The notes: generated by a model not told the origin, from the letters alone. 64,000 nt of DNA from DATGLE01 sp035294325 (GCA_035294325.1 DATGLE010000210.1:3155-67154); one strand, 5' to 3'. Positions 7,990 to 16,999 are shown, numbered from the stretch's first letter. Made by a program: numbers and translations.

Positions 7990-9150
7990 ATGCGCATATT
8001 ACTGGCGCCACAGGCCCTCAAGGGAAGTCTGACAGCCGCCGAGGCAGTACAGGCGATGGTGCGGGGCGTGCAGGCCGCTGCCCCCGATGCGCAGGTGATT
8101 GAACTGCCGATTGCCGATGGCGGCGAAGGCACGGTGGAGGCGATGACAGCGGCTACCGGCGGGACGATCATCCCGGTCACGGTAACGGGACCCCTCGGCG
8201 AGCCGGTTGAGGCATTCCTCGGTCTGCTGGGCGAAGCTGATAACGCGGAGAAAACAGCCGTGATCGAGATGGCCGCGGCCTCCGGGCTGCCGCTCGTTCC
8301 CCCTGAGCGGCGCGATCCCCGCATCACGACGACGCGTGGGACCGGCGAACTGATCCGCCACGCGCTCGATCTGGGCTGCCGGCGCCTCCTGATCGGGATT
8401 GGCGGGAGCGCGACCAACGACGGTGGCGCCGGCATGGTACAGGCACTTGGTGGACACCTGCTGGATGAGCACGGACAGGAACTGCCGCCCGGCGGCTCGG
8501 CTCTGGCGCGGCTGGCGCGTATCGAGGTCGATACGCTCGATCCCCGGCTGCGCGAATGCACGATCCAGGTAGCGTGCGACGTGGACAATCCGCTCTGCGG
8601 CCCCAGCGGCGCCTCCGCCATCTACGGCCCGCAGAAGGGCGCCACGCCGATCATCGTCCATGAGCTGGACGAGGCGCTGCGCCATTACGCGGCGATCATC
8701 AAGCGCGACCTGGGCGCGGATGTGCTCGACCTTCCCGGGGCGGGCGCCGCCGGTGGACTGGGCGCCGGACTGGTGGCCTTTCTCAACGCGGAGCTACTTC
8801 CGGGTTCGCGCATGGTCCTCGACGCGCTGCACTTCGACGCCCATCTCGCACAGGCCGACCTTGTGCTGACCGCCGAGGGGAACCTGGACGCCCAGACGCT
8901 GCGCGGCAAGAGCGTCGGGGCGGTGGCCGCTGCCGCCAGGGCGCGCGGCGTGCCGGTGATCGTCGTGGCGGGCGGCGTAAGCGATGAGGAGCCTGCGCTT
9001 TACAAGATGGGCATGGATGCCATCGTACCGCTGCCTACGTATCCGATGCCGCTCAGCGAGGCGATGTCCGCAGCCGCGCCGCTGGTCAGCCGCGCCACCG
9101 AGCGCGCGCTGCGCCTGGTACGCGTGGGCGAGCGCCTGGCCCAACAATAG
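7990..9150 (+). CDS. glxK: Glycerate kinase (GlxK/GarK type)
   Basis: Phosphorylates glycerate with ATP, delivering carbon from glyoxylate to glycolysis. The 386-residue protein has the class hallmarks: MRILLAPQALKGSLTAAEAV at the start, PIADGGEGTVEAM, GIGGSATNDGGAGM and TAEGNLDAQTLRGKS. The length is normal. It begins after GAGAGGAG and is separated from hyi by the nested repeat. The next gene encodes the IclR regulator on the same strand. Confidence 0.92.
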   Translation: MRILLAPQALKGSLTAAEAVQAMVRGVQAAAPDAQVIELPIADGGEGTVEAMTAATGGTIIPVTVTGPLGEPVEAFLGLLGEADNAEKTAVIEMAAASGLPLVPPERRDPRITTTRGTGELIRHALDLGCRRLLIGIGGSATNDGGAGMVQALGGHLLDEHGQELPPGGSALARLARIEVDTLDPRLRECTIQVACDVDNPLCGPSGASAIYGPQKGATPIIVHELDEALRHYAAIIKRDLGADVLDLPGAGAAGGLGAGLVAFLNAELLPGSRMVLDALHFDAHLAQADLVLTAEGNLDAQTLRGKSVGAVAAAARARGVPVIVVAGGVSDEEPALYKMGMDAIVPLPTYPMPLSEAMSAAAPLVSRATERALRLVRVGERLAQQ

Positions 9151-9261
9151 ACGCGCTGCCTGCATCAGCCAGCCTCGCCGGCGCTTCGATCTCTGAACCT
9201 TAATGAAGTGCAAGAAAATCATAGCGCACCATTCACATCACCACCTGTATTGAGAATTTCG

Positions 9262-9291
9262 GTGACACAGAGCATCGATTTATGTTACAAT
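9262..9291 (+). promoter_or_regulatory. Predicted promoter of the iclR-family gene
   Basis: GTGACA (9262-9267), 18-nt spacer, TACAAT (9286-9291). The start would fall near 9299, about 45 nt before the chosen ATG at 9343 and just ahead of the O3 dyad. Confidence 0.5.
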
Positions 9292-9301
9292 GGCATTATA
9301 G

Positions 9302-9319
9302 TTTTCGCAGTGCGGAAAA
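9302..9319. promoter_or_regulatory. Dyad O3 with CGGAAA-type half-sites before the iclR-family gene
   Basis: TTTTCGCAGTGCGGAAAA is an imperfect dyad (TTTTC-GCA / TGCGGAAAA). It uses the same half-site letters as O1 and O2 but with the arms in the opposite order. It lies over the predicted start of transcription and would suit autoregulation by the IclR protein. Confidence 0.4.
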
Positions 9320-9342
9320 TAGAAGCACGGAAAGAAATAGCT

Positions 9343-10158
9343 ATGCAGAAAGTCTCTCAGCATAAGGAGGATAGCGCCTCGCTTGGTGCGGTCCAGTCCG
9401 TTGAGCGCGCGCTGGACCTGCTGGAATGCCTGGCGCGCTCGGGCAACTGGGTAGGGATCAGCGAACTGAGCCAGGCAACCGGGCAGCCGGTAGGCACGAT
9501 CCACCGCCTGCTCATGACGCTGGTGGCTCGCGAATACGTGGTGCGCGATAGTCGCACGCGCCGCTATGCGCTGGGGCCTGCCTTCCGCCGCCTCGCCGGG
9601 ACGAACCTGCAAACGCCGGACTGGCCGGAAATCGCGACGCCACACCTGCGCGAGATGGCGGAGATTGGTGGCGAGACTGCGAACCTGCTTGTCAAGGAAG
9701 GCAATCGCGCGGTGTATGTGGCGCAGGCGCAGCCGATGCGCACGGTACGCATGTTTACTGAACCGGGCAATCGCGTGCCCCTGCACTGCACAGGGGGCGG
9801 CAAGGTGCTGCTCGCCTATCAGCCCGAGAGTGTGATTACCTCTACGATTGCCGAGACGGGCCTGCAACGCTATACCGAAACCACGATTACCGACCCCGGC
9901 CAGCTCCAGCAGGAACTGGAACAGATCCGCCAGCAGGGGTACGCTATAGACAACGGCGAGCACGAAGAGGGTGTGCGCTGCCTGGCCGTGCCGGTCTACG
10001 GTCCCCAGGGCCGCGTCGTAGCGGCGGTGAGCATCTCCGGGCCGAGCAGCCGCCTGGATAGCCGCCGCATTCCAATACTGCTCCCACACATCAAGCGCAT
10101 CAGCGCGGCCATTTCCAGCGCGCTGGCGGCCTCTCAGGAGCGCTCGGCGAGCAAATAG
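9343..10158 (+). CDS. IclR-family transcriptional regulator
   Basis: A 271-residue IclR-type regulator. Residues 15-80 form the winged helix (SVERALDLLECLA, then GISELSQATGQPVGTIHRLL). The C-terminal effector domain shows LREMAEIGGETANLLV, VPLHCTGGGKVLLAY and EEGVRCLAVPVYG. The ATG at 9343 is chosen because homologous sequence begins there; an upstream in-frame start at 9208 would put the promoter inside the gene. It closes the purine/glyoxylate gene set and is the best candidate reader of dyads O1-O3, by analogy with AllR of enterobacteria (inference). Confidence 0.88.
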   Translation: MQKVSQHKEDSASLGAVQSVERALDLLECLARSGNWVGISELSQATGQPVGTIHRLLMTLVAREYVVRDSRTRRYALGPAFRRLAGTNLQTPDWPEIATPHLREMAEIGGETANLLVKEGNRAVYVAQAQPMRTVRMFTEPGNRVPLHCTGGGKVLLAYQPESVITSTIAETGLQRYTETTITDPGQLQQELEQIRQQGYAIDNGEHEEGVRCLAVPVYGPQGRVVAAVSISGPSSRLDSRRIPILLPHIKRISAAISSALAASQERSASK

Positions 10159-10179
10159 TACTCCAGCGGATAATGATGA

Positions 10180-10253
10180 TGTAGAGTGTGTTGTGGTCCA
10201 GGTGCTGCGCGCATGGATCACAACACACTCTACAGAAGACGAGCGCCGCAGGC
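10180..10253. repeat. Variable-stem palindrome with GC module, after iclR
   Basis: Arms TGTAGAGTGTGTTGTG (10180-10195) and CACAACACACTCTACA (10219-10234) are perfect 16-bp inverted copies. The GC module CGAGCGCCGCAGGC follows at 10240. It lies 22 bp after the iclR stop and could also act as a terminator, though there is no T-run. Confidence 0.7.
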
Positions 10254-10350
10254 ATGAGGACGCAAGGGCGCTGGCCGCTGTCACATTCAACGCGGCAAAG
10301 GCGTGATAGAATGGAGAAATACCAATAGGCATTAACTTGACATCCAGGGC

Positions 10351-10423
10351 TGTCATCCTGAGCGGCAGCGAAGGCTCCACATGCTCGGCCCACGGATCCT
10401 TCGCTGCCGCTCAGGATGACATG
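10351..10423. repeat. Dispersed repeat A, inverted pair
   Basis: TGTCATCCTGAGCGGCAGCG at the left is the inverted copy of the right half, GGATCCTTCGCTGCCGCTCA plus GGATGACATG. About 20 bp of unrelated sequence separates the halves. The unit matches the single copy at 3538. It ends about 30 bp before the phosphoketolase start. Confidence 0.75.
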
Positions 10424-10455
10424 TTTAGCCCTTAATTCACGCTCAGGAGCATACC

Positions 10456-12813
10456 ATGCCAAATATCGATCAGGCACGCCTCAATCTGATGCACAAATAC
10501 TGGAACGCCGCCAATTACCTGACCGTCGGCCAGATCTACCTCCAGGATAACCCTCTGCTGAGAGAACCACTGCGCCCCGAACATATCAAGCCCCGCCTGC
10601 TCGGACACTGGGGCACATCGCCCGGCCTGAGCTTCATCTATGTCCACCTGAACCGGCTCATCCAGGATCACGATGTCGATATGATCTACCTCGCGGGGCC
10701 AGGTCATGGAGGTCCGGCAATCCTGGCGAATGTCTATCTTGAAGGGACATACACAGAGGTCTACCCGGAGGTCACGCAGGATGTGGAAGGCATGCGCCGT
10801 CTCTTTCGCCAGTTCTCGACGCCGGGCGGAGTGCCAAGCCATGTGAGCGTGCCCACACCCGGCTCGATCCATGAAGGCGGAGAATTAGGCTATGTGCTGG
10901 CCCACGCCTTCGGCGCCGCATTCGATAATCCAGATCTGATCGTCGCCGCCGTCGTCGGCGATGGCGAGGCGGAGACCGGACCGCTCGCCGGATCGTGGAA
11001 GAGCATTAAATTTTTGAACCCGGTACGCGATGGGGCCGTGCTTCCTATTCTGCACCTCAATGGCTATAAGATATCCGGCCCGACGGTCTTCGGGCGTGAT
11101 AGCGATAAGGACGTAGCAGCGGTTATTTCGGGCAACGGCTACGAGGTCCATTTCGTTGAGGGCGACGATCCTATGCAGATGCACCGCGCTTTCGCCGAGA
11201 CCTTAGAGACATGCTATACGAAAATTCGCGCGTATCAGGAAGACGCACGCAAGCATGGCTTCACCAGCCGCCCCAACTGGCCTGCCATCGTCCTGCGCAG
11301 CCCCAAAGGCTGGACCGGGCCGAAGGAGCTGGACGGCGTTCCCATCGAGGGAACGTTCCGCGCGCACCAGGTGCCCATAGACGATGTAAAGACAAATCCT
11401 GCTCACCTGAGGTTACTCGAAGACTGGATGCGCAGCTACAAACCCGAGGAGCTTTTCGACGAGCAGGGGCGTTTCATCCCTGAACTCGCGGCGCTCGCGC
11501 CGAAAGGTGAGCGCCGTATGGGAGCAAACCCGCACGCCAACGGCGGCAAGCTGCTGAAAGACCTCGATCTGCCCGATTTTACAGAATACGCGTTTGAGGT
11601 CAAAAAGCCGGCAACGCAGTACTACGGCAATACACGCCCGCTGGGCACATTGATGCGCGACATTTTCAAACGCAATGCAGAACAACGAAACTTCCGTTTC
11701 CTCTGCCCCGATGAAACCAACTCGAACCGCCTGGGCGATGTCTTTCAGGTCGAGAACCGCACCTGGGAGGAGAAAATCATCCCGATTGACGACCATCTCT
11801 CTCCCGATGGGCGCGTCATGGAAGTGCTGAGCGAGCATCTCTGCGAGGGCTGGCTGGAGGGCTACCTGCTGACGGGCCGGCACGGCTTATGGGCCAGCTA
11901 CGAAGCCTTTGCCATGATTATCGACTCAATGCTGATCCAGCACTCGAAATGGTTGGAAGGCATGCTTGATCTGCCCTGGCGCAAACCCGTTGCATCGCTC
12001 AATATCCTGCTGACCTCGACCTGCTGGCGCAACGATCACAACGGTTTCAGCCACCAGGGGCCAGGACTGATCGATACGGCGCTCTCCAGAAAGGGAGCCA
12101 TATCGCGCATCTACTTCCCGCCGGACGTGAATTGCCTGCTCTCCGTCGCCGATCACTGTTTACGCAGCCGCAATTACATCAATCTCATCGTCATCGATAA
12201 GCAGCCGCACCTGCAATTTCTGACCATGCAGCAGGCCATCGAACACTGTACGCGCGGCCTCTCTACGTGGCAGTGGGCCAGCAATGCGGACCATGTTGAA
12301 CCCGACGTGGTGCTGGCCTGCGCTGGCGATGTGATGACGATGGAAACTGTCGCGGCTGCCTGGTGGCTGCGGCACCACATCCCCGAACTGAAGGTGCGCG
12401 TGGTGAACGTTGTCGACCTGATGACGCTCTATCCGCCGGACGTACACCCGCACGGCCTGGATGATGCTACCTTCATCGCACACTTCACGGAAGATAAACC
12501 CGTGGTCTTCGCTTTCCACGGCTACCAGAGGGCGGTGCACCAGCTCATTCACGGGCGCCCGAACCCTGAGCGTTTCCATGTGCGCGGCTTCAACGAGGAG
12601 GGTACGACGACAACGCCATTCGATATGGTCGTCCTCAACAATGTCAGCCGCTACCACCTCTGCATTCTGGCGCTGCAACGTGCGGAGCGCGTACACGATC
12701 TCACCCCACCCTTGATCCAGGAATGCAATGATATGCTTGCCAGGCACCACAGCTACGTGCGCACGAACTTCGAGGATATGCCCGAGGTGCGCGACTGGGT
12801 GTGGACAGATTAA
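10456..12813 (+). CDS. xfp: Xylulose-5-phosphate / fructose-6-phosphate phosphoketolase
   Basis: Thiamine-diphosphate enzyme that cleaves xylulose-5-phosphate (or fructose-6-phosphate) with phosphate to acetyl phosphate and a triose or tetrose phosphate. The 785 residues match the normal length. Seen motifs include LGHWGTSPGLSF, LAGPGHGGPA, GDGEAETGPLAGSW (ThDP-binding), LHLNGYKISGPT, and the C-terminal FAFHGYQRAVHQL block. The start follows CAGGAG. The acetate kinase gene downstream uses the product acetyl phosphate, so the pair yields ATP from pentose phosphates. A repeat-B copy separates the two genes. Confidence 0.95.
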   Translation: MPNIDQARLNLMHKYWNAANYLTVGQIYLQDNPLLREPLRPEHIKPRLLGHWGTSPGLSFIYVHLNRLIQDHDVDMIYLAGPGHGGPAILANVYLEGTYTEVYPEVTQDVEGMRRLFRQFSTPGGVPSHVSVPTPGSIHEGGELGYVLAHAFGAAFDNPDLIVAAVVGDGEAETGPLAGSWKSIKFLNPVRDGAVLPILHLNGYKISGPTVFGRDSDKDVAAVISGNGYEVHFVEGDDPMQMHRAFAETLETCYTKIRAYQEDARKHGFTSRPNWPAIVLRSPKGWTGPKELDGVPIEGTFRAHQVPIDDVKTNPAHLRLLEDWMRSYKPEELFDEQGRFIPELAALAPKGERRMGANPHANGGKLLKDLDLPDFTEYAFEVKKPATQYYGNTRPLGTLMRDIFKRNAEQRNFRFLCPDETNSNRLGDVFQVENRTWEEKIIPIDDHLSPDGRVMEVLSEHLCEGWLEGYLLTGRHGLWASYEAFAMIIDSMLIQHSKWLEGMLDLPWRKPVASLNILLTSTCWRNDHNGFSHQGPGLIDTALSRKGAISRIYFPPDVNCLLSVADHCLRSRNYINLIVIDKQPHLQFLTMQQAIEHCTRGLSTWQWASNADHVEPDVVLACAGDVMTMETVAAAWWLRHHIPELKVRVVNVVDLMTLYPPDVHPHGLDDATFIAHFTEDKPVVFAFHGYQRAVHQLIHGRPNPERFHVRGFNEEGTTTTPFDMVVLNNVSRYHLCILALQRAERVHDLTPPLIQECNDMLARHHSYVRTNFEDMPEVRDWVWTD

Positions 12814-12834
12814 ATTGCATTATGAAGGTTAACG

Positions 12835-13060
12835 ACCAATATCGGCAATGGGAAGGGTTGATGAGACGACGTAGGGGAGCGGCGCTGGCCGGGTGGTTGG
12901 GTGGGGCGGTGGGGGCCAGAAGCAAGCCCGCTTTTCATCCCTACCTCCCTCATCCAGTGGCGGCAAAGAGGAGCGGGCTTGCGCTTCGGCCCCCACCGTC
13001 CCCTTGCCCCTCCCAGCCGGCGCCGTGCCCCTACCACATCCCGGCATTGCCGATTCTGGT
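12835..13060. repeat. MITE-like repeat B, long form
   Basis: About 225 bp with imperfect terminal inverted repeats: ACCAATATCGGCAATGGGA on the left against TCCCGGCATTGCCGATTCTG near the right end. Sub-terminal blocks GTAGGGGAGCGGCGCTGGCC and CAGCCGGCGCCGTGCCCCTA are also inverted. The CGGGCTTGCGCTTCGGCCCC block matches the short copy at 6245-6374. No protein is encoded. Confidence 0.65.
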
Positions 13061-13087
13061 TATTACGTTTCGTTATGGGGAGCATAA

Positions 13088-14305
13088 ATGAAAATACTTG
13101 TCTTGAACGCAGGATCCAGCAGCCAGAAAAGCAGGCTCTATGAAATTGGCGAGAGCATACCCGACCAGGCACCGGAGCCGTTGTGGGAGGCCAACGCCGA
13201 TTGGACGAAGGAGAAAGACGCGGCGGACCTCAAAATCAAAACGGCGGGCGGCCCGTCTATAGAAGAGGAGATTACCAGGGAGTCGCGCCCGGTAATCATC
13301 GAGCGGATGTTGAAGACGCTCTGGAGCGGCAAAACGCGCGTCATTGACCGGCCTGCGGATGTTGCTATGATCGGGCACCGTATTGTCCACGGCGGCGCGG
13401 ATTATCGAGAGAGCGTGCTGATCACGCCGGAGGTGAAGGCAGCGATCCAGCGCCTCTCCGCCTTTGCGCCACTGCACAATCCCGCCAATCTGGAAGGCGT
13501 CGAGACCTGCGAACGCCTCTTCGCCAGCACTCCCCAGGTAGCCGTTTTCGATACCGCCTTCCACAGCCAGTTGCCGAGACGGGCCGCGTTTTACGCCGGT
13601 CCCTATGAGTGGTTCGAGCAGGGCATCAGGCGCTACGGCTTTCACGGCATCAGCCATCAATATTGCGCGCGGCGCGGCGCGCAGATCCTGGGACGCGACC
13701 TGGCCTCATTGCGTATCATCAACTGCCACCTGGGCAACGGCTGCTCCCTCGCCGCGATCCAGGGCGGCCACAGCATCGACACCACGATGGGCTTCACGCC
13801 GCTGGAAGGGCTGATGATGGGCACGCGCTCCGGCTCGCTCGATCCGAGCATCCTGACCTATCTGCAACGCGAGAAGGGCTACTCTGCGGATCGCCTTGAG
13901 CAGATACTCAATAAAGAATCCGGCCTGAAAGGGATATCCGGCATATCAAGCGATCTGCGGCAGGTCATGCAGGCAATAGAAGATGATAACGAGCGGGCAG
14001 AACTGGCCCTGGAAATGTTCATCTACCGCTTGCGCTACTTCATCGGCGCGATGCTCGCGGCGCTCGGCGGCGTGGACGCGCTCATCTTTACCGGCGGCAT
14101 CGGCGAGAACGCCGCCCGTGTGCGCGCGGAGGCGTGCGCGGCCTTTGGCTTCCTCAAACTCAAGCTGGATGAAGCGAAAAACGCCGCCTCGCCCGCCGAT
14201 CAGGACATCGCCACTCCCGCCTCGGCGGTGCGCGTCCTGATCGTGCATACAGAGGAGGACTGGGAGATCGCCCGCGAATGCTGGCGTGTCGCCCACAAAC
14301 GCTAG
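13088..14305 (+). CDS. ackA: Acetate kinase
   Basis: Converts acetyl phosphate and ADP to acetate and ATP. The 405-residue ASKHA-fold enzyme has LVLNAGSSSQK, IGHRIVHGG, VFDTAFHSQLP, YGFHGISHQY, NCHLGNGCSL, MGTRSGSLDP and FTGGIGENAA, covering the acetate/phosphate and nucleotide sites. It partners the phosphoketolase upstream. The ATG follows GGGGAG at 8 nt. Length and motifs are normal. Confidence 0.95.
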   Translation: MKILVLNAGSSSQKSRLYEIGESIPDQAPEPLWEANADWTKEKDAADLKIKTAGGPSIEEEITRESRPVIIERMLKTLWSGKTRVIDRPADVAMIGHRIVHGGADYRESVLITPEVKAAIQRLSAFAPLHNPANLEGVETCERLFASTPQVAVFDTAFHSQLPRRAAFYAGPYEWFEQGIRRYGFHGISHQYCARRGAQILGRDLASLRIINCHLGNGCSLAAIQGGHSIDTTMGFTPLEGLMMGTRSGSLDPSILTYLQREKGYSADRLEQILNKESGLKGISGISSDLRQVMQAIEDDNERAELALEMFIYRLRYFIGAMLAALGGVDALIFTGGIGENAARVRAEACAAFGFLKLKLDEAKNAASPADQDIATPASAVRVLIVHTEEDWEIARECWRVAHKR

Positions 14306-14312
14306 ACCAAAA

Positions 14313-14528
14313 CTATACATCTTTACCAACCATAACCCCGGTTGACTTTATCACCGCAAGAACGGCACCTTCTTGCTTGAGGTTCAGTTCCTCAGCGGAG
14401 CCACGCGTGATCGCGGAAACGATCTGCTGCCCATCTGGCAGTTCAAGCACAACCTCGGCCATCACGCTTCCCAGCCTGACCGATTTCACAGCCGCTTTCA
14501 ACTGATTGAAGGAAATCCCCGCAAGCAA
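14313..14528 (-). CDS. Molbindin-like molybdate/tungstate-binding protein (Mop/TOBE domain)
   Basis: A 71-residue single TOBE (Mop) domain: FNQLKAAVKSVRLGSVMAEV, then ITRGSAEELNLKQEG and AVIKSTGVMVG. Such molbindins bind molybdate as oligomers and buffer it in the cytoplasm. This fits a genome that makes a molybdenum xanthine dehydrogenase. It runs against ackA and the two stops are 7 bp apart. A TTG at 14528 is the furthest in-frame start and has no clear ribosome site, so the exact start is uncertain. Confidence 0.8.
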   Translation of the reverse strand: MLAGISFNQLKAAVKSVRLGSVMAEVVLELPDGQQIVSAITRGSAEELNLKQEGAVLAVIKSTGVMVGKDV

Positions 14529-14609
14529 TGACCATTGCCATCAAACAGGCGAGGAGTCCTGCCGAACAGTATGGCCTGTCCCTGTCTCTAGATCTTAGAT
14601 CTAAATATA

Positions 14610-14638
14610 TTGACAAAGCGCGGCAACTTATCTACAAT
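14610..14638 (+). promoter_or_regulatory. Consensus promoter of the histidine-tailed small protein
   Basis: TTGACA (14610-14615), 17-nt spacer, TACAAT (14633-14638). Only one base of the -10 differs from consensus. Transcription would begin near 14645, within the dyad that follows. Confidence 0.7.
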
Positions 14639-14641
14639 ATT

Positions 14642-14657
14642 GGTAACATCTGTTACC
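14642..14657. promoter_or_regulatory. Operator-like dyad GGTAAC-N4-GTTACC
   Basis: GGTAACATCTGTTACC has perfect 6-bp arms and starts 4 bp after the -10 box, over the predicted start point. The placement suggests a repressor site. No matching regulator can be named from the window. Confidence 0.55.
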
Positions 14658-14715
14658 GACGCAATGGAGCAGCGTAAAGATGCTGATACCACAATTACTC
14701 AGGAGTAATGAGCAG

Positions 14716-14997
14716 ATGGAACAGAACACCCAAACTCCTCTGTTAAACGCTGCGTCGTACTCTTACAGCGCTACACGACGCATGCAGCGGAGGGCTGCGC
14801 GGCCAGCAGCCAGCCCGGTACAGCCAGTCGATGAACCATTGTTACAGAAAGCGGCCGTTTCCCCGCTTCAACCGGCAATTTTTGTAGCAGAAGTTACACA
14901 TGATCTCCTTGATGCTCAGATCCCCCGCAACGCGCGACCACTCTTCTGTTCATCCACACACGCTCCAGGCCATCACCACCATTCCCACCACCACTAA
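14716..14997 (+). CDS. Small protein with histidine-rich C-terminal tail, unknown
   Basis: A 93-residue reading frame, MEQNTQTPLLN to the tail APGHHHHSHHH. The middle is basic and proline/alanine-rich (RRMQRRAARPAAS), with no recognised domain, membrane segment or signal peptide. Seven histidines in the last eight residues suggest binding of nickel, zinc, copper or cobalt. Support for it being real comes from the consensus promoter and dyad just upstream and an AGGAG site 10 nt before the ATG at 14716; an in-frame ATG also exists at 14680. It is not similar to any family I recognise. Confidence 0.5.
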   Translation: MEQNTQTPLLNAASYSYSATRRMQRRAARPAASPVQPVDEPLLQKAAVSPLQPAIFVAEVTHDLLDAQIPRNARPLFCSSTHAPGHHHHSHHH

Positions 14998-15218
14998 GCC
15001 ATTAACCGCTTAAGGACTACTCATAGCCAGCATATAACGCTCAGCCAATCCTGACGCGGTTCTCTTCGAGTTTCTTAATAACCCGCTCGATGTGCCTGTT
15101 TTTGTGCGCCTGCGGCGCTCCGCCCACAGGCTCTACCTCCGGCGAACCGCGCAGCGGTGAGCCGTCGGGAATACCCGCATGCGCAGAGCCATTGTGGCGC
15201 ACTCTCTTTGTATTGGGA

Positions 15219-15833
15219 ATGGAACACATGCATAAGACTGATCAGATCACGCAACAGCAGATGCAGGATTCTGCTATCAATAGCGCTCCTGAGAAGGGGG
15301 CCATAGACCTTGTAGTCTTGAGCTATATGGCCCGCAAAATTCGCGTACTGCTCCACAGTATGGAGCACCCGATAGAGACGGCGCTGCCCTGGCTCTACTA
15401 CCTGCAAGAGAGCCGTGGCCGAGCGCACCGCATCGCCATCTATGCTCCCCAGGCGCTGCCATCACTCCACGATTGCGCGTTCGTCGGCTTCATCAGCCGC
15501 AAGCAACAGAGCATCGATCCCTTCATCGCGCACGAGTTGCACCGCGTAGATCAGCAGTTGCTTGGCGAACTCGTCGGCATCTCCGGTCTGCTGGCCTATT
15601 CCTCACTGGAATTGCATGCCGGCAACTGGTACAATTTAGTGTTACTCAACGATGCCAGTGACAGGGCGCACTTTAAAGATATAGCTATTCACAGGTACGC
15701 AGCCTATCAGCTTGCGCCCCACTATTATGAATGGATTCGCCTGCATAGCGGCACGCTGCACGGCGGACTGGCCGGCGCGCTGATTTTACAGAAGACAAAA
15801 TATTACAGGTTTCAGCGGGAGAAAGGGAGATAG
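15219..15833 (+). CDS. Conserved-looking hypothetical protein next to an FAD oxidoreductase
   Basis: The chosen ATG at 15219 gives 204 residues. The frame is open further upstream to 15090, but that part runs through a GC-rich repeat module and is unlikely to be coding. Notable stretches are IRVLLHSMEHPIETALPWL, AFVGFISRKQ, NWYNLVLLNDASDRAHF and YYEWIRLHSGTLHGGLAG. It is soluble, with no signal peptide. I do not recognise the family; the NWYNLVLL...YYxxIRLHxGxLxGGL pattern looks like a conserved enzyme or accessory fold. It ends 5 bp before the FAD oxidoreductase start, so the two are probably co-translated partners. Confidence 0.65.
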   Translation: MEHMHKTDQITQQQMQDSAINSAPEKGAIDLVVLSYMARKIRVLLHSMEHPIETALPWLYYLQESRGRAHRIAIYAPQALPSLHDCAFVGFISRKQQSIDPFIAHELHRVDQQLLGELVGISGLLAYSSLELHAGNWYNLVLLNDASDRAHFKDIAIHRYAAYQLAPHYYEWIRLHSGTLHGGLAGALILQKTKYYRFQREKGR

Positions 15834-15838
15834 CATCT

Positions 15839-16999
15839 ATGCCCGAGGAGATACAGGATCTCGTGATTATTGGCGGCGGCATCATGGGACTCTGCACCGC
15901 CTACTATGCCTCGCAGTTCAGCAACAACATCGTTATCCTGGAGAAAGCGACAATCGGGCCGGAAAACCAGCAAGCCGCCTCGTTCAGCCTTACCAGGTCG
16001 ATCAGGAACGATTACCTCGATCCTCTTTACGCGCAGCTTGCCTACGAGGCGCGCCGCCTCTGGCTGGAGCTACAGCACAGAGCAACGGAGTCGTTCCTGA
16101 TCGAGTGCGGATGCCTGAATATTGCCAGGGCGGATGTCACTCCCGATCTTGACGCTACCTACGCCGAGCAAAGCTACCGCGTCCTCAACAACCTCCACCT
16201 GCGCACGGAGGCTTTCACCCGCGATACCCTGCGGCAGCGCTTTCCGCAATTCGAGGCCGATCTGGGACGCCTGGATGTGGAGGCCGGCTTTCTCTACGTC
16301 CCCGAGATTACACGCACGCTGCTTGCCGCGCTGCGTGAGAATGGCGTGCGCATACACGAGCGCGTCGAGGTCGGCCAGATCCGGCAGCAGTATGGCAGGC
16401 TCCACGTTGACAGCAGCGCGGGCGCATTGACAACGCGGAAGCTGGTCATTGTGGCGGGACTGGGGACCAACGCGCTCTTGCAGCAGATCGAAGGCTGTAG
16501 CATGCAGTTTCCGCTGCGCCCGGACCGTCCGCGCCAGTGCAAGTACTTCATCCCGCCGCCCGCGAAGCGCGCGCGGTTCACACCCGATGTCCTGCCCGTC
16601 TTCGCCTACCTGGACGCTGGCATCTACGGTCATCCGCTCTATGAGGGGAAGACGCCCGGCGTGAAGATCGGCTTCTACTATCCGCCCGATGCGCAGGTCG
16701 TGTCCACACACATTCAGGACGTGCAGAGCTTCGTGGATACGTGTATGCCCGAACTGCGCGACGCCCAGGCCGTTGATGTGCAGGATGTCGATCAGTGTTT
16801 CTACGATCTGGTCGCCGACGACAATTTTATCCTGGGCAACCTGCCAGGCTTCGCTGATGTCTACGTCGGCGTTGGCTGGCGCGGCACGGGCTACAAATAC
16901 GCGCCCTGGGTGGGCCAGACACTCGCGCACCTGGCCTTGCAGGCCAGCACGCCTCACGACATCAGCCGCTTTACACCACAGCGTTTCGGCGCGTCATAG
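15839..16999 (+). CDS. FAD-dependent amine/amino-acid oxidase (sarcosine-oxidase-like, DAO family)
   Basis: A 386-residue flavoprotein of the D-amino-acid-oxidase superfamily. The Rossmann motif LVIIGGGIMGLCTAYYAS opens the protein. AASFSLTRSIRN corresponds to the covalent-FAD/active-site arginine region of monomeric sarcosine oxidases, and GVGWRGTGYKYAPWVG is the C-terminal FAD-binding loop. The usual covalent-flavin cysteine of MSOX near the C-terminus is not evident, so FAD may be non-covalent. Substrate is unknown; an N-methyl amino acid is plausible given the homocysteine-methyltransferase-like gene downstream. GGGAGA lies shortly before the ATG. Confidence 0.82.
   Translation: MPEEIQDLVIIGGGIMGLCTAYYASQFSNNIVILEKATIGPENQQAASFSLTRSIRNDYLDPLYAQLAYEARRLWLELQHRATESFLIECGCLNIARADVTPDLDATYAEQSYRVLNNLHLRTEAFTRDTLRQRFPQFEADLGRLDVEAGFLYVPEITRTLLAALRENGVRIHERVEVGQIRQQYGRLHVDSSAGALTTRKLVIVAGLGTNALLQQIEGCSMQFPLRPDRPRQCKYFIPPPAKRARFTPDVLPVFAYLDAGIYGHPLYEGKTPGVKIGFYYPPDAQVVSTHIQDVQSFVDTCMPELRDAQAVDVQDVDQCFYDLVADDNFILGNLPGFADVYVGVGWRGTGYKYAPWVGQTLAHLALQASTPHDISRFTPQRFGAS

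Noticed and set aside
10180..10234. CRISPR or tRNA signals among the many inverted repeats
   Set aside because: Repeats are inverted and solitary, not regularly spaced direct repeats, and no cloverleaf with a GTTCRA T-loop was found at any of them.
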